Below are positions 10,484 through 20,087 of a DNA stretch of 64,000 bases, piece by piece. Position 1 is the first letter of the stretch; every line of letters starts with the position of its first letter. The position numbers and the translations under genes are program-made. The stretch spans positions 2,294,001 through 2,358,000 of the forward strand of contig NZ_RPDH01000001.1 of the NCBI RefSeq assembly GCF_003813775.1, in the 5' to 3' direction. Below the pieces are notes generated by a model that worked only from the letters and a program-made list of their open reading frames with translations, was not told where the DNA came from and searched no databases. Source of the DNA: Chitinophaga lutea (lineage in GTDB: Bacteria > Bacteroidota > Bacteroidia > Chitinophagales > Chitinophagaceae).

Positions 10484-13462
10484 ATGATGAAGTATTTTTT
10501 GGCGGTAGGGCTTACCAGCCTCTTACTCTCAGCCAACGGACAACCACGGCAGGATAAAAAGCAGCCACGCACAGGAAAAACGACCACGCTTCAGCAAAGC
10601 CCCAAAACAGCGGCAGACCGCTGGGCGGATAGTGTGTTTCTGTCGCTTTCCCACGAAGAAAGGATCGCACAGCTCATTATGATCAGGGTGCACTCCAACC
10701 TGGGGGCCGACCATGTGGCTTCCGTGATCAGGGATATCCGCAACAACAAAATAGGCGGCCTCGTTACTTTCCAGGGCGGTCCGGTGCGGCAGGCGCAACT
10801 CGTCAATACCTATCAGAACATCAGCAAAACGCCGTTGCTCGTGGCGGTAGACGGCGAGTGGGGACTGGGGATGCGGTTCGTGGACAGCGTGATCTCATTT
10901 CCCCGTAACCTTATGCTGGGCGCGGTGCAGGACAGCTCGCTGATTTATGAAGTGGGCAAAGCCATCGGCGAACAGTGCAAACGCATGGGCATTCAATACA
11001 ACTTCGCGCCCGTGCTCGATGTGAATAACAATCCGAATAACCCGGTGATCAATGACCGGTCGTTCGGGGAAGACAAATACCAGGTGGCGCGCCACGGCGT
11101 AGCTATCATCAAAGGCATGCAGGATGCGGGTATCATGGCCTGCGCCAAACATTTCCCAGGGCACGGCGATACCGATGTGGATTCCCACTACGACCTGCCT
11201 TCCATCAACAAAACATTGTCAGACCTCGATTCGCTGGAATTATACCCCTTCCGCAGGGCGATAGAAGCGGGTGTAGGCTCGGTGATGATCGCCCACCTGT
11301 ATGTGCCGGCCATTGACAACAAAGCCAATACGCCTACTTCCATTTCCTACAAAACCGTTACCAACCTGCTGCAGAAAGACCTCGGGTTCGACGGGCTGAT
11401 CGTGACGGATGCATTGGAAATGAAAGGCATTTCAAAATATTACAACAACGGGCAGGAATCGCTGCAATCGTTACTGGCGGGCAACGACCTGATGGAATTG
11501 CCTTCTACCGCCAAGGGTAGCATCACCGCCATCGCGCAGGCCATTAAAAAAGGGACTATCAGTAAAGAAGACGTGTACCGCCGGGTGAAAAAAGTGCTGC
11601 GCGCCAAATACGAACTGGGCCTGGCCAACCTGCAGCCCATCGACCCCGTGAACATCACGGCAGACCTGAATGCCGCCGTGCTGCCCTTACGGAAACGGGT
11701 ATCCGAATCTGCCATCACCCTGCTGCGAAACGACAACCACCTGCTGCCGATGGCCGCCGGAAAAAAGATTGCCGTGCTGGCTGTTGGGGTTGACGGGGGG
11801 AACAACACCTTCGTGGAAGCCGTAAAACAATATCGCCCGGATGCCGATGCGTACGTATTTTCATCGCGCCAGTCTGAAGCCCAGGTGTCTGCCATGGTGA
11901 AGCGCCTGAAGGCCGATTACCAGGCGGTGATCATCGCCCTGCAGGACTATAGCCGCCGCCCCGCCAACGATTTCGGTATTACCCGTGCGGAAAAGGCGGT
12001 GATCAACCAGGTGCAGGAAGAAATGCCCGCTGTTGTGGTAGCATTCGGCAACCCGTATGCCATCCGCTTTTTCTGCGAAGCACCTACGGTGATCGCGGCG
12101 TACGAAGACGACAGCCTCACTCATAAGGCCGCCGCCGACGTGATTTTCGGCAAGCTGGAACCGAAAGGCAAACTGCCCGTGACGGTGTGCAACAATTTCA
12201 AATTCGGTACCGGTATCACATCCATCGTTCAGCCGGCAGTGCCTGCTCAACTTGAGTCCGCAGCACCGGAAACAGTGGGCATGAACCCGCTCGTGCTGCA
12301 ACGCATTGATTCCCTGGCGTATGACATGATCAGCAAAGGCGCCGCTCCGGGTTGCCAGGTGCTGGTGCTCCGCAACGGCAAACAGGTGTATCATAAAAAC
12401 TTCGGGTTTTACGACTACAGCCAGCGTGAGCCGGTTACCGACAGCTCCGTGTACGACCTGGCTTCCGTCACCAAAATATGCGCTACCACCATTTCGGTGA
12501 TGCGTTTGTACGACGAGGGTAAACTGCAGCTCGATGCCACATTGGGCGCCTACCTGCCTTTTGTGCGCGGCACCGATAAGGAATACCTCCGCATCCGGGA
12601 CATCCTCCTGCACCAGGCAGGGCTCGTGTCGTACATTCCTTTCTACAAGGAGGTGCTTTATGAGAACGGCTGGCCCGACAGTGTGTTGTTTAGCCAGATG
12701 CAGGACAGCCTACACACGCTGCGCGTGGCGGAAAATCTGTACATGACGCCGCGTTATACCGATACCATGTTCCGCCGGATACTTGACAGCAAGCTGCTGC
12801 CCGCCGGCCGCCAGTATATTTACAGCGACAATGATTTTATTTTCCTCGGGAAAATCGTGGAAGCGCTCACCGGCAAACGGCTGGACAACTATGTGCGCGA
12901 AACATTTTATGAGCCGCTTGGCCTCATCACTACCGGCTTTGAGCCGCGCAGCAGATTGCCGTTATCGCATCTGGTACCCACTGAATTCGAAAATAATTTC
13001 AGGGTGCAATGGATCCGGGGAGATGTGCACGACCCAGGCGCCGCGATGTTCGGGGGAGTAGCCGGGCACGCCGGGCTGTTTTCCAACGCCACCGACCTCG
13101 GTGTGCTGAGCCAGATGCTGGCCAATGGCGGCAGCTATAACGGAAGCGTATATATCAAACCCGAAACGCTGCAGCTTTTTTCTTCATACGGCAGCGGTAT
13201 CAGCCGCCGCGGGTTGGGGTTCGACAAACCCGAGAAGGATAACGCCACCAGGCAGGAGCCTTATCCCGCCAAAAGCGCGTCACCGCTCACTTACGGGCAT
13301 ACCGGCTTCACCGGTACCTGTGTGTGGATAGATCCGCAGTACAACCTGGTGTTCATTTTCCTGAGCAACCGGGTTTGCCCCAACGGCGGTGCCAACACAA
13401 AAATCTCATTGCTCAGCGTACGGGGTAATATGATGGAAACGCTTTACCAGTCTATCATGTAA
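10484..13462 (+). CDS. NagZ-like GH3 beta-N-acetylhexosaminidase fused to a class C beta-lactamase-like serine hydrolase
   Basis: A 992-residue exported enzyme. After a signal peptide (MMKYFLAVGLTSLLLSANG) comes a GH3 N-terminal domain (about 55-375) with the NagZ hallmark KHFPGHGDTDVDSH starting at residue 222 and the nucleophile region LIVTDALEMKGI, then a GH3 C-terminal domain (about 415-590). The final 390 residues are a beta-lactamase/DD-peptidase fold with SVTK at 661-664 (SxxK), a YSDND in the YxN position and HTG at 939-941 (KTG-like). This pairing of muropeptide hexosaminidase and penicillin-recognising serine hydrolase points to periplasmic peptidoglycan turnover. The start is the ATG pair at 10484; an upstream in-frame TTG would spoil the signal peptide. 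Such fusions are known in Bacteroidota. Confidence 0.93.
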   Translation: MMKYFLAVGLTSLLLSANGQPRQDKKQPRTGKTTTLQQSPKTAADRWADSVFLSLSHEERIAQLIMIRVHSNLGADHVASVIRDIRNNKIGGLVTFQGGPVRQAQLVNTYQNISKTPLLVAVDGEWGLGMRFVDSVISFPRNLMLGAVQDSSLIYEVGKAIGEQCKRMGIQYNFAPVLDVNNNPNNPVINDRSFGEDKYQVARHGVAIIKGMQDAGIMACAKHFPGHGDTDVDSHYDLPSINKTLSDLDSLELYPFRRAIEAGVGSVMIAHLYVPAIDNKANTPTSISYKTVTNLLQKDLGFDGLIVTDALEMKGISKYYNNGQESLQSLLAGNDLMELPSTAKGSITAIAQAIKKGTISKEDVYRRVKKVLRAKYELGLANLQPIDPVNITADLNAAVLPLRKRVSESAITLLRNDNHLLPMAAGKKIAVLAVGVDGGNNTFVEAVKQYRPDADAYVFSSRQSEAQVSAMVKRLKADYQAVIIALQDYSRRPANDFGITRAEKAVINQVQEEMPAVVVAFGNPYAIRFFCEAPTVIAAYEDDSLTHKAAADVIFGKLEPKGKLPVTVCNNFKFGTGITSIVQPAVPAQLESAAPETVGMNPLVLQRIDSLAYDMISKGAAPGCQVLVLRNGKQVYHKNFGFYDYSQREPVTDSSVYDLASVTKICATTISVMRLYDEGKLQLDATLGAYLPFVRGTDKEYLRIRDILLHQAGLVSYIPFYKEVLYENGWPDSVLFSQMQDSLHTLRVAENLYMTPRYTDTMFRRILDSKLLPAGRQYIYSDNDFIFLGKIVEALTGKRLDNYVRETFYEPLGLITTGFEPRSRLPLSHLVPTEFENNFRVQWIRGDVHDPGAAMFGGVAGHAGLFSNATDLGVLSQMLANGGSYNGSVYIKPETLQLFSSYGSGISRRGLGFDKPEKDNATRQEPYPAKSASPLTYGHTGFTGTCVWIDPQYNLVFIFLSNRVCPNGGANTKISLLSVRGNMMETLYQSIM

Positions 13463-13482
13463 GCCGGTAGCAAAAATCATAA

Positions 13483-13518
13483 AAAAGCGGGTGTACCGGA
13501 AGTGGTGCACCCGCTTTT
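13483..13518 (+). terminator. Bidirectional terminator
   Basis: A 15-bp stem with one G-T pair (AAAAGCGGGTGTACC / GGTGCACCCGCTTTT) and a GGAAGT loop lies between two convergent genes. It carries a T-rich tail on the plus strand and an A-rich flank that serves the minus strand. Confidence 0.88.
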
Positions 13519-13533
13519 ATTTTATACAACACG

Positions 13534-13998
13534 TTAGTCAACGGAAACCACGCGGTTTACCATCATCTGTGTTTTGATGTCGATAGCCTTTTCCAGTTTA
13601 TTTTTTCCATTCCGTACCTCGAACGTATAAGCGCCATCCTCCAGGTTCTCTAAGTTGTAACGGGCTACAAACCTTGGTGAAGTGACCTGCAGGTCTTCTT
13701 TGTGCAGGGTGTTGTTGTTGCTGTCTTTGATATACAGCGTGAGTTTATCAAGTGTCGGGTTTTCGATGAACACCAGGAAGCGCAGGGCGGCATCTGCATC
13801 CTGCTGGATGTTCATTTTGGTTCCTTTCAGAACCAGGGCATTTTTTTCTTCGGGGGCTGCGGAAGTTTTAGGGTTTTCTTTGTGGGTTCCGGCATAGGCA
13901 AAGGTTTCACTTTGCGCGGTGGCTTGCATAGAAAAGCCTACAACAATGGCAGCAGCAGTAAGAAATTGTTTTGGCGAGAAAACAAAACTGTGTTTCAT
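13534..13998 (-). CDS. Secreted hypothetical protein
   Basis: A 154-residue protein with a signal peptide (hydrophobic core about residues 13-25, ending ATAQ) and a mature beta-rich region with an Ala/Pro/Glu-rich linker. Pieces such as TLYIKDSNNNTLHKEDL and ENLEDGAYTFEVRNGK look like a small Ig/FN3-like beta-sandwich of the type seen in short secreted Bacteroidota proteins that describe a ligand-independent fold; I cannot name a family. The ATG at 13998 gives a clean MKHS n-region; an ATG at 14007 adds MTI. It is convergent with the GH3 fusion gene and downstream of the SusCD pair on the same strand, but 330 bases and a hairpin separate them. Confidence 0.75.
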   Translation of the reverse strand: MKHSFVFSPKQFLTAAAIVVGFSMQATAQSETFAYAGTHKENPKTSAAPEEKNALVLKGTKMNIQQDADAALRFLVFIENPTLDKLTLYIKDSNNNTLHKEDLQVTSPRFVARYNLENLEDGAYTFEVRNGKNKLEKAIDIKTQMMVNRVVSVD

Positions 13999-14007
13999 GA
14001 TGGTCAT

Positions 14008-14280
14008 TTGTTTAGATAGTTAACTTGTTCCTAAGTCGATGCAAAGCTCCTGTTCTGGCGTTAAGTCAACATTAAGGGGGTATTAAGTAAATGTGAGCAG
14101 ATAGTTGCCTTAATGTTATGGACCATTTTTCTAAACTGGTGGAATACTCTTAAGCTGTTAATCTCGTTTTGGGACGTTAATCACATGTTAATTGGATGTC
14201 GAATGTACGACTTATGCACATGATATACACAAATTATTTGAGGGGCTTTACGGGATTAACAAATGTACTTTATACATTAA
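14008..14280. other. AT-rich intergenic region
   Basis: With the hairpin that follows it, this makes a 330-base stretch without a gene between the small secreted protein and SusD. It must contain the promoter for the former. A TACATTTG (-7 like, minus strand, 14260-14267) is present but about 260 bases from that start, so I do not assign it. Confidence 0.4.
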
Positions 14281-14314
14281 CCCTGCCCATGCGCTTTCAG
14301 GCGCACAGGCAGGG
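14281..14314 (-). terminator. Hairpin after the SusCD operon
   Basis: CCCTGCC...GGCAGGG outer stem with an inner TGCGC/GCGCA stem lies 12 bases beyond the SusD stop on the minus strand. The U-tract is weak (TTAATG), so it may be a stabilising 3' hairpin rather than a strong terminator. Confidence 0.45.
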
Positions 14315-14326
14315 CGGTAAAGGGAA

Positions 14327-16081
14327 TCAGTACCCCGGGTTGGGGGTCATTTTGCTATTTCTGCGGATTTCTTCAGCCATGATTGGCAGAAGGTAGTGCT
14401 TCTTGGTGAACTTTCTTTCCTGGACGCCATTTGTTAATACTTTGTAAGTATATAGGAGTGTGTCCGGATTCAGTTTACCGTAAATCTCGATGGCTTTGGC
14501 CGGTCCGCTGAACACGGTTTCGGCAATCAGCCAGCGCCGGGCATCGAAGTAGCGGTGTTCTTCGAAAGCCAGTTCATAGCGGCGTTCGTAGCGGTACATC
14601 CTTTTGAGGGCGTCGCCCGTAACCGCCGCATCGAGGGCGGGCATGCCACCACGCGTACGGATTTCGTTAATAATGGTGCGGGCTTCGGCTTCGTTGCCCA
14701 GTTCCATCGTGGCTTCCGCGTAATTAAACAATATCTCCGCATACCGGAAAAAAGGCCAGGCCTGGTCGCCGCGGAAAAACTGTGCGTCGAGGTTGATATC
14801 CATAAACTTGCGCAAGTAGTAGCCGGTATAGCTGCCGTTCCAGTTTTCGATCGGTCCCTGGCGGGTATCCAGGCCATTCACCACTTCTATGCCGCCGCCA
14901 TTTTTCTTTTCATATTTGCCGGTTTGTATAACACCCACCGGGTCGAGGCCGATCGCATCGCTGGGGCGTTTTTTCCATTTGGCGCCGTTATAAAGAATGG
15001 TGGCATAAAAGCGAGGGTCGCGGCTTTCATACGGCTTGGCCGCGTGCACGGGGTTGCTCCAGCTGAATTCCGAACCGTCCGCCATCTGGTACCCCTCCAC
15101 GAAGTTTTCAAGCGGCACGTTGCCGCCCCAGTTGTGGTAACCGTTCGGCCCGTTGTACAAATCATGGCTGGTGCCGAGCTGCTGTTTGTTAAAGTACTTG
15201 CAGAAGATGATCTCTGAATTGTCTTTATCCAGGAATATGCGGGTGTAATTCTCCGAGGGTGAGGTGCCGGGTTTATACAGCGCGAAGGCCTTCGTCTGGA
15301 TGAGATCATTGGCCGCGGCCCTTGCTTTGGCCCAGCGCGTGTCGCGCTCGGCTTTGCCTACCTGCACGTAGCCCCATTCGGGTTTGGTGTTGCCCGCCTG
15401 GTTGAACAGGTCGCTGGCGGCATATAACAGGATGCGCGATTTCAGGGCCATGGCGGCGAACTTATTGGCGCGGCCCTTGTTGTCGCGGTCGTGTACCTCC
15501 GGCAGGAGCTTGATAGCGCTGTCGCATTCGTTTACGATATACTGCACACATTCTTCAAAACTGTTGCGGGGGATAAGCATATTCTGCCCGTCGGTCAGTT
15601 TAAAGATCTGTGTCACCAAAGGCACACCACCCCAGTATTTCACCAGCATATGATAAAAATAGGCGCGCAGGAAATGCACTTCCCCGCGGAGGCGCTGACG
15701 CTGATCGTCTTTCAGATCCTTGGCGGTGCCCACCATTTCAAAAAAGATATTACAGTTGCGGATGGCTTTGTAATGTTTGTCCCACTCGCCGAAGAGGTTG
15801 AGCGCGCCAAGGTCTTCGGGGCTCATGGCCTCGGTAACGGACGTAGTGGTGCCGTAGTTATGGATAAAACGGGCCTCATCGGTCATCGAGCCCAGCATCA
15901 CCTCGTTAAAGCCGTGGCGCATTTTGGTGTACAGGTCGTTGACGTAAGCCTGCACCAGGTTGGGGTCGCGCCAGACGTCTTCTTCCATAAATTCCGTCTG
16001 CGGTCTTTTTTCCAGGAGGTCTTTATTACAGGCCACCGAGCAAATGGCTATCAATAGGAGTATGTTTATGAATGTTTTCAT
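14327..16081 (-). CDS. SusD/RagB family nutrient-binding outer-membrane lipoprotein
   Basis: A 584-residue surface lipoprotein that caps its SusC partner and captures substrate. A lipoprotein signal ends in SVAC (Cys18), followed by the typical NKDLLEKRPQTEF and, downstream, RGEVHFLRAYFYHMLVKYWGGVPLV, the TPR-type helical core, and the C-terminal RYAEILFNYAEATMELGN and RRYELAFEEHRYFDARRW blocks that define the family. It follows SusC after 11 bases. No glycoside hydrolase, sulfatase, peptidase or regulator lies next to the pair, so the substrate cannot be guessed. Confidence 0.96.
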   Translation of the reverse strand: MKTFINILLLIAICSVACNKDLLEKRPQTEFMEEDVWRDPNLVQAYVNDLYTKMRHGFNEVMLGSMTDEARFIHNYGTTTSVTEAMSPEDLGALNLFGEWDKHYKAIRNCNIFFEMVGTAKDLKDDQRQRLRGEVHFLRAYFYHMLVKYWGGVPLVTQIFKLTDGQNMLIPRNSFEECVQYIVNECDSAIKLLPEVHDRDNKGRANKFAAMALKSRILLYAASDLFNQAGNTKPEWGYVQVGKAERDTRWAKARAAANDLIQTKAFALYKPGTSPSENYTRIFLDKDNSEIIFCKYFNKQQLGTSHDLYNGPNGYHNWGGNVPLENFVEGYQMADGSEFSWSNPVHAAKPYESRDPRFYATILYNGAKWKKRPSDAIGLDPVGVIQTGKYEKKNGGGIEVVNGLDTRQGPIENWNGSYTGYYLRKFMDINLDAQFFRGDQAWPFFRYAEILFNYAEATMELGNEAEARTIINEIRTRGGMPALDAAVTGDALKRMYRYERRYELAFEEHRYFDARRWLIAETVFSGPAKAIEIYGKLNPDTLLYTYKVLTNGVQERKFTKKHYLLPIMAEEIRRNSKMTPNPGY

Positions 16082-16092
16082 AGCATGATTTT

Positions 16093-19000
16093 TTAGAAGG
16101 TTACGTTCAGGCCGGCGTTGAAGATTCTTGTTTGCGGGTAGTACTGTCCGCTGCCGGTGGGTGATTCGGGGTCGAAGATTTTCACTTTGTCGAACGTCAG
16201 CAGGTTTTGCCCGCTCACGTACACGCGGAGGTCTTCGAGCCCGGCTTTTTTACGCAGGGTTTGCGGAATGGTGTAGCCCAGTTCCAGCGTTTTGAGGCGC
16301 AGGTAGTTGGTGTTCCATAACCAGAACGTATTGGGCCTGCTCACCCAGTATTCCTTGTCGCGGTCGTACGGGCGCGGCATTGAACCGTTGGGGTTTTGCG
16401 GCGTCCAGCGGTCTTCCACGATTCGCATCGGGAAGTTGCCGATCAGCCCGGATTCGGTGCGGATGTACTGGCTGCTGCCTGTGGCTGCCTGCCAGAGCAT
16501 GGTAAGGTCGAAATTGTGGAATTCTGCGCCCAGCGTAAGGCCGTAGTTCCAGAGCGGATATTCGGAACGGTTCACGCGCACCCGGTCGAGGTCATTGATC
16601 TGCCCGTCGTTATTCACATCCCTGAATATCACGTCGCCCGGCACTGCGCCGCCAACATGTGGGTATTTTTCGATTTCTTCCTTGTTTTTGAAAATACCGG
16701 TGGCCTCATAATACAGCGCCGCCCCGATCTGCCGGCCCGTGGAGCGCTGCCATTCGGGCACATTAGGCACCTCGTCCCAGAACACAATTTTGTTCTTTGC
16801 GTGTGATACGTTTGCTACGATTTCGTACTTGAATTTGTTGACGGTGCGCTTGTGCGAAATGTTCAGATCTACGCCCTGGTTCTGCACCTTGCCGATGTTT
16901 TCATCCGGCAGCGTTAAACCCGTGTAGATGGGCACGGAAGCGGAACGTTTGGTGAGAATGCTGGAGCGGTTGGTGCGGAAATACTCTGCTTCAACTGCGA
17001 TGAGGCCGTTGAAAAATTTCGCTTCCACGGCCAGGTCGAGGTTATGTGATACTTCCCAGGTAATGCCCGGGTTGGGGATGCGGAGCGTGTAGATGCCCTG
17101 GTTCAGTTTGTCGCCGAACACGGAACCGCCATCGGCGATGCCGAAGGTATTCATATACTGGAAGGGGTTGACGAGGTCGTTCCCCATCTGCCCGTAGGAA
17201 CCACGCAGTTTGAAATAGTCGATGGTAGTGCCCATGGCGCTTTTCCAGAAATTTTCGCGCGACACCACCCAGCCCGCAGATACGCCCGGGAAAAAGCCGA
17301 AGCGCCTGCCGGAGGGAAAGTTCTGGGAACCATCGTACCGCCAGTTGAAATCGAACAGGTATTTTTCGTCATAGTTGTAAGAAACGCGCCCGAAATAGTT
17401 CAGGCGGGCATAGTCGAATGCGCGGCCCGTGTTGTCTTTTTCTTCATTGCTGCCGGCAAAAAGTTGGTCCACCGCGCCGGAAATAAAATAGCGCCGCCTC
17501 GCCCAGAAGTTGTCGCCCTTGTTGGTGTTTTGCTCCACGGCGAGGATACCGGTCACGTTGTGTTTGCCGAAACTTTTGATGTAGTTGATCTTGGCGTTGA
17601 GCGTGACGTTCTGGTTCTGCCCGTACCATTCTTCCAGCTCCGGTGCGTTCACGCCGCGTTTGGAGGCCTCGAGCTTCGGTTGCCCGTTGGCGTCCATGCC
17701 CTGGTAGGTGTAGAGCGTCCAGGGTTTGATGAAACGTTTCTGGAAGTTGAAATTCTGATCGAGCGCGAAGTTGGCGTCGAGGAAGAGCCCGTCTACCTTG
17801 GGGATGTAGAGCACCACACCGAGGTTGCTGTTGATGACGTACGTCCTGTCGCGCTGATAACCGATTTCGTTGGTGCTGGTGACTACCGGGTTATCACCGT
17901 ACTCAATGTCGGGCCCCGGCAGCCCGTTTGGCCAGCGCGCCGCTTCGGTGGGCCTGCCACGGAGCAGGGCGCGGAAAATGGAGCCGGCGCTGCGCGGCGG
18001 GAAATTCCGGTCTTCGAGTCGGCCAGCCACGTCCATCCGCACGGTGAGGTACTTGTTCACATTCGCGTCGAGGTTGATGCGGATGTTGTGCTGGCGGTAC
18101 TTGGTGGCGCTTTTTTTGAAGATACCATCCTGGAAGAGTGTGCCGAGCGACACGTAATACACGAATTTATCCGAGCCGCCGCGCAGCGAAAGATCGTGGC
18201 GGTTCTGGCCGGAGAGGGGCTTCACCACCTCATCGATCCAGTCGGTATTCGGATGCCCCCAGGGGTCGGAGCCGTCGGCGAATTTTTTGATCCTTTCTTC
18301 CGAAAAGCTCGGCTGGTCGCCGGCGTTCACGTTGATTTCATTCACGATGCGCGCGTAAGTGGGCGCATCGGCCATTTTGGGCAGGCGGGTAGGCTGCGTG
18401 AGGCCCTGGTTGAAACTGTAGCTCAGCAGCGGTTTGCCTGTCCGCCCGCGTTTGGTGGTGATAAGAATAACACCGTTGGCCGCCCTTGAGCCGAAGATGG
18501 CGGCGGAGGCGTCTTTCAGCACCGATACGTTTTCGATGTCGTTCGGGTTGAGGCGCTGAAAACCATCGCGCGGAATACCGTCGATCACTACCAGCGGATC
18601 CGAATTGTTGAATGTACTGCGCCCGCGGATGAGAATGCGCGATCCGTCGTAGCCCGGTTCCCCGCTGCTGTTGATGGCCATCAGGCCCGAAACGCGCCCT
18701 ACTAATGCGTTTGAAATGTTCACTGTTGGCGCCTGTTTGATCTCGGAGCCTTTGACGGTGCTGACGGAGCCGGTTTTCGTCACTTTTTTGGTGGTGCCGT
18801 AACCGGTCACAACATACTCGTCCAACTGTTTTTCTGTTTCTTTCAGCAGGATGCTGACGGAGGTGGAGCCATTTACATTGTACTCCTGCTGTTCGTACCC
18901 GATGAACTGGACGACCAGCACCGATTGCGGGTCTACATCGGGAATGGAGAAAGTCCCTTTTTCATCTGAAACGGTGCCCTTGGTGGAGCCCTTCACCCGC

Positions 19001-19173
19001 ACGGTAACGCCCGGCAACGGAATGTTCTTGCCATCCCTGATTTTGCCTTTGACCGTGATGTTTTTCGGGGAAGTTCCTGTAGTTACCTGGGCATGGGAAA
19101 CGGACATGCCTCCCGTGCAATACGCCATTGCGGCCAGCAGAAGGGCCGTGGCGAAACGTGGAATTTTTCGCAT
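16093..19173 (-). CDS. SusC/RagA family TonB-dependent outer-membrane transporter
   Basis: A 1026-residue beta-barrel importer powered by TonB. Signal peptide (about 1-29), a carboxypeptidase-regulatory-like domain (about 40-118; VKGKIRDGKNIPLPGVTVRV), a TonB-box/plug region beginning DEYVVTGYGTTKK, SusC plug signatures NISNALVGRVSGLM and DGIPRDGFQRLNPNDIEN with ASAAIFGSRAANGVILITTK, then the barrel ending in the terminal aromatic NAGLNVTF. It has no N-terminal anti-sigma-interacting (STN) domain, which fits the absence of an ECF sigma/anti-sigma pair nearby. It is the first gene of the SusCD operon; I could not find a full TAnnTTTG promoter in the AT-rich 150 bases upstream. Confidence 0.97.
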   Translation of the reverse strand: MRKIPRFATALLLAAMAYCTGGMSVSHAQVTTGTSPKNITVKGKIRDGKNIPLPGVTVRVKGSTKGTVSDEKGTFSIPDVDPQSVLVVQFIGYEQQEYNVNGSTSVSILLKETEKQLDEYVVTGYGTTKKVTKTGSVSTVKGSEIKQAPTVNISNALVGRVSGLMAINSSGEPGYDGSRILIRGRSTFNNSDPLVVIDGIPRDGFQRLNPNDIENVSVLKDASAAIFGSRAANGVILITTKRGRTGKPLLSYSFNQGLTQPTRLPKMADAPTYARIVNEINVNAGDQPSFSEERIKKFADGSDPWGHPNTDWIDEVVKPLSGQNRHDLSLRGGSDKFVYYVSLGTLFQDGIFKKSATKYRQHNIRINLDANVNKYLTVRMDVAGRLEDRNFPPRSAGSIFRALLRGRPTEAARWPNGLPGPDIEYGDNPVVTSTNEIGYQRDRTYVINSNLGVVLYIPKVDGLFLDANFALDQNFNFQKRFIKPWTLYTYQGMDANGQPKLEASKRGVNAPELEEWYGQNQNVTLNAKINYIKSFGKHNVTGILAVEQNTNKGDNFWARRRYFISGAVDQLFAGSNEEKDNTGRAFDYARLNYFGRVSYNYDEKYLFDFNWRYDGSQNFPSGRRFGFFPGVSAGWVVSRENFWKSAMGTTIDYFKLRGSYGQMGNDLVNPFQYMNTFGIADGGSVFGDKLNQGIYTLRIPNPGITWEVSHNLDLAVEAKFFNGLIAVEAEYFRTNRSSILTKRSASVPIYTGLTLPDENIGKVQNQGVDLNISHKRTVNKFKYEIVANVSHAKNKIVFWDEVPNVPEWQRSTGRQIGAALYYEATGIFKNKEEIEKYPHVGGAVPGDVIFRDVNNDGQINDLDRVRVNRSEYPLWNYGLTLGAEFHNFDLTMLWQAATGSSQYIRTESGLIGNFPMRIVEDRWTPQNPNGSMPRPYDRDKEYWVSRPNTFWLWNTNYLRLKTLELGYTIPQTLRKKAGLEDLRVYVSGQNLLTFDKVKIFDPESPTGSGQYYPQTRIFNAGLNVTF

Positions 19174-19329
19174 TGTGGGTTTTTTTAGGTGGGTTAAATA
19201 ATAGTAACTTGATAAGTATCGTTTTAAAATTATCTTGTTTTTCTTTAAATATTTTCTAAATTAAGCGTAGGATGTACCCTTTCAATTGAAGAAAATAAAG
19301 GGTAACTTTCAGGAACGAATTCTTTTCAC

Positions 19330-19977
19330 ATGAAGCCACCCCTACTCATTGCTGTTGTACTGCTTGCTGGTATACTGTCGGCCTGTAAAAAGGAAAAGAG
19401 CCTGGAGGAGCCTGTAAAAACGGGCACCTGCGATTATGCACCTTACTCCACCGGTTCCACTTTTGCGTATGAGCAGGTGGCTATCGGGGCGCCGGACACG
19501 TTCAGGTATACCATGGAAGTGAAGGGAGACAGCGTTGTGGGGGGCAAAACTTTCCGTGTGCTGGAGACGGACGACGGGTCGGGCAGCATGTCGCTGTTCC
19601 GTTGCGGGGGCGGGGATTACATCCAACTGGCGGATGTGTCGGAACTGACCGGCACGCCGAGCGAACCGGTGCAGACTATTTACCTGAAAGATAATCTGGC
19701 GCTGGGGAAAACATGGGAGGAGGAGTTTATCATCGACCTGCCGATCATCGGCGAAATACCGCTCACCGTAACCTACACCATCATCCAGCGGGGCACCGGC
19801 AAAACCGTATTGGGCACAAATTATAAAGATGTGATTGGCGTACGGATGGACATTTCCGCCGATCCGTTTTTACCGGTTACGGAACTGAGCACGAATTATT
19901 ATGCGAAAGGGGTGGGGCTGATTCAGCTCGACACAGACTCCGATACCACCCGTTTGAGATCTTACACTATCCGTTAG
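19330..19977 (+). CDS. Hypothetical lipoprotein
   Basis: A 215-residue protein with a lipoprotein signal peptide (MKPPLLIAVVLLAGILSAC, Cys19) and a Lys/Glu-rich post-Cys linker. The mature part begins CDYAPYSTGSTFAYEQV, resembling the 'Y.P...G..W.Y' start seen in many Bacteroidota lipoproteins of unknown function, and is predicted to be all-beta. It is divergent from SusC (156 bases apart), and a near-match -7 box (TAACTTTC, 19303-19310) precedes it. The function is unknown; a link to the SusCD pair is possible only by proximity. Confidence 0.8.
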   Translation: MKPPLLIAVVLLAGILSACKKEKSLEEPVKTGTCDYAPYSTGSTFAYEQVAIGAPDTFRYTMEVKGDSVVGGKTFRVLETDDGSGSMSLFRCGGGDYIQLADVSELTGTPSEPVQTIYLKDNLALGKTWEEEFIIDLPIIGEIPLTVTYTIIQRGTGKTVLGTNYKDVIGVRMDISADPFLPVTELSTNYYAKGVGLIQLDTDSDTTRLRSYTIR

Positions 19978-20087
19978 GGCATACGTATTCCTGGGATTTC
20001 TCCAACTACATGCAGCGTTCTCCGCGAAAAGGGAACCACTTCATCTTTGTACCGGCACCGGTCTATTAACATTCGATTGGATCCGCA

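Noticed and set aside
14260..14267. TACATTTG as promoter of the small secreted protein
   Set aside because: About 260 bases from the start codon and without a -33 element.
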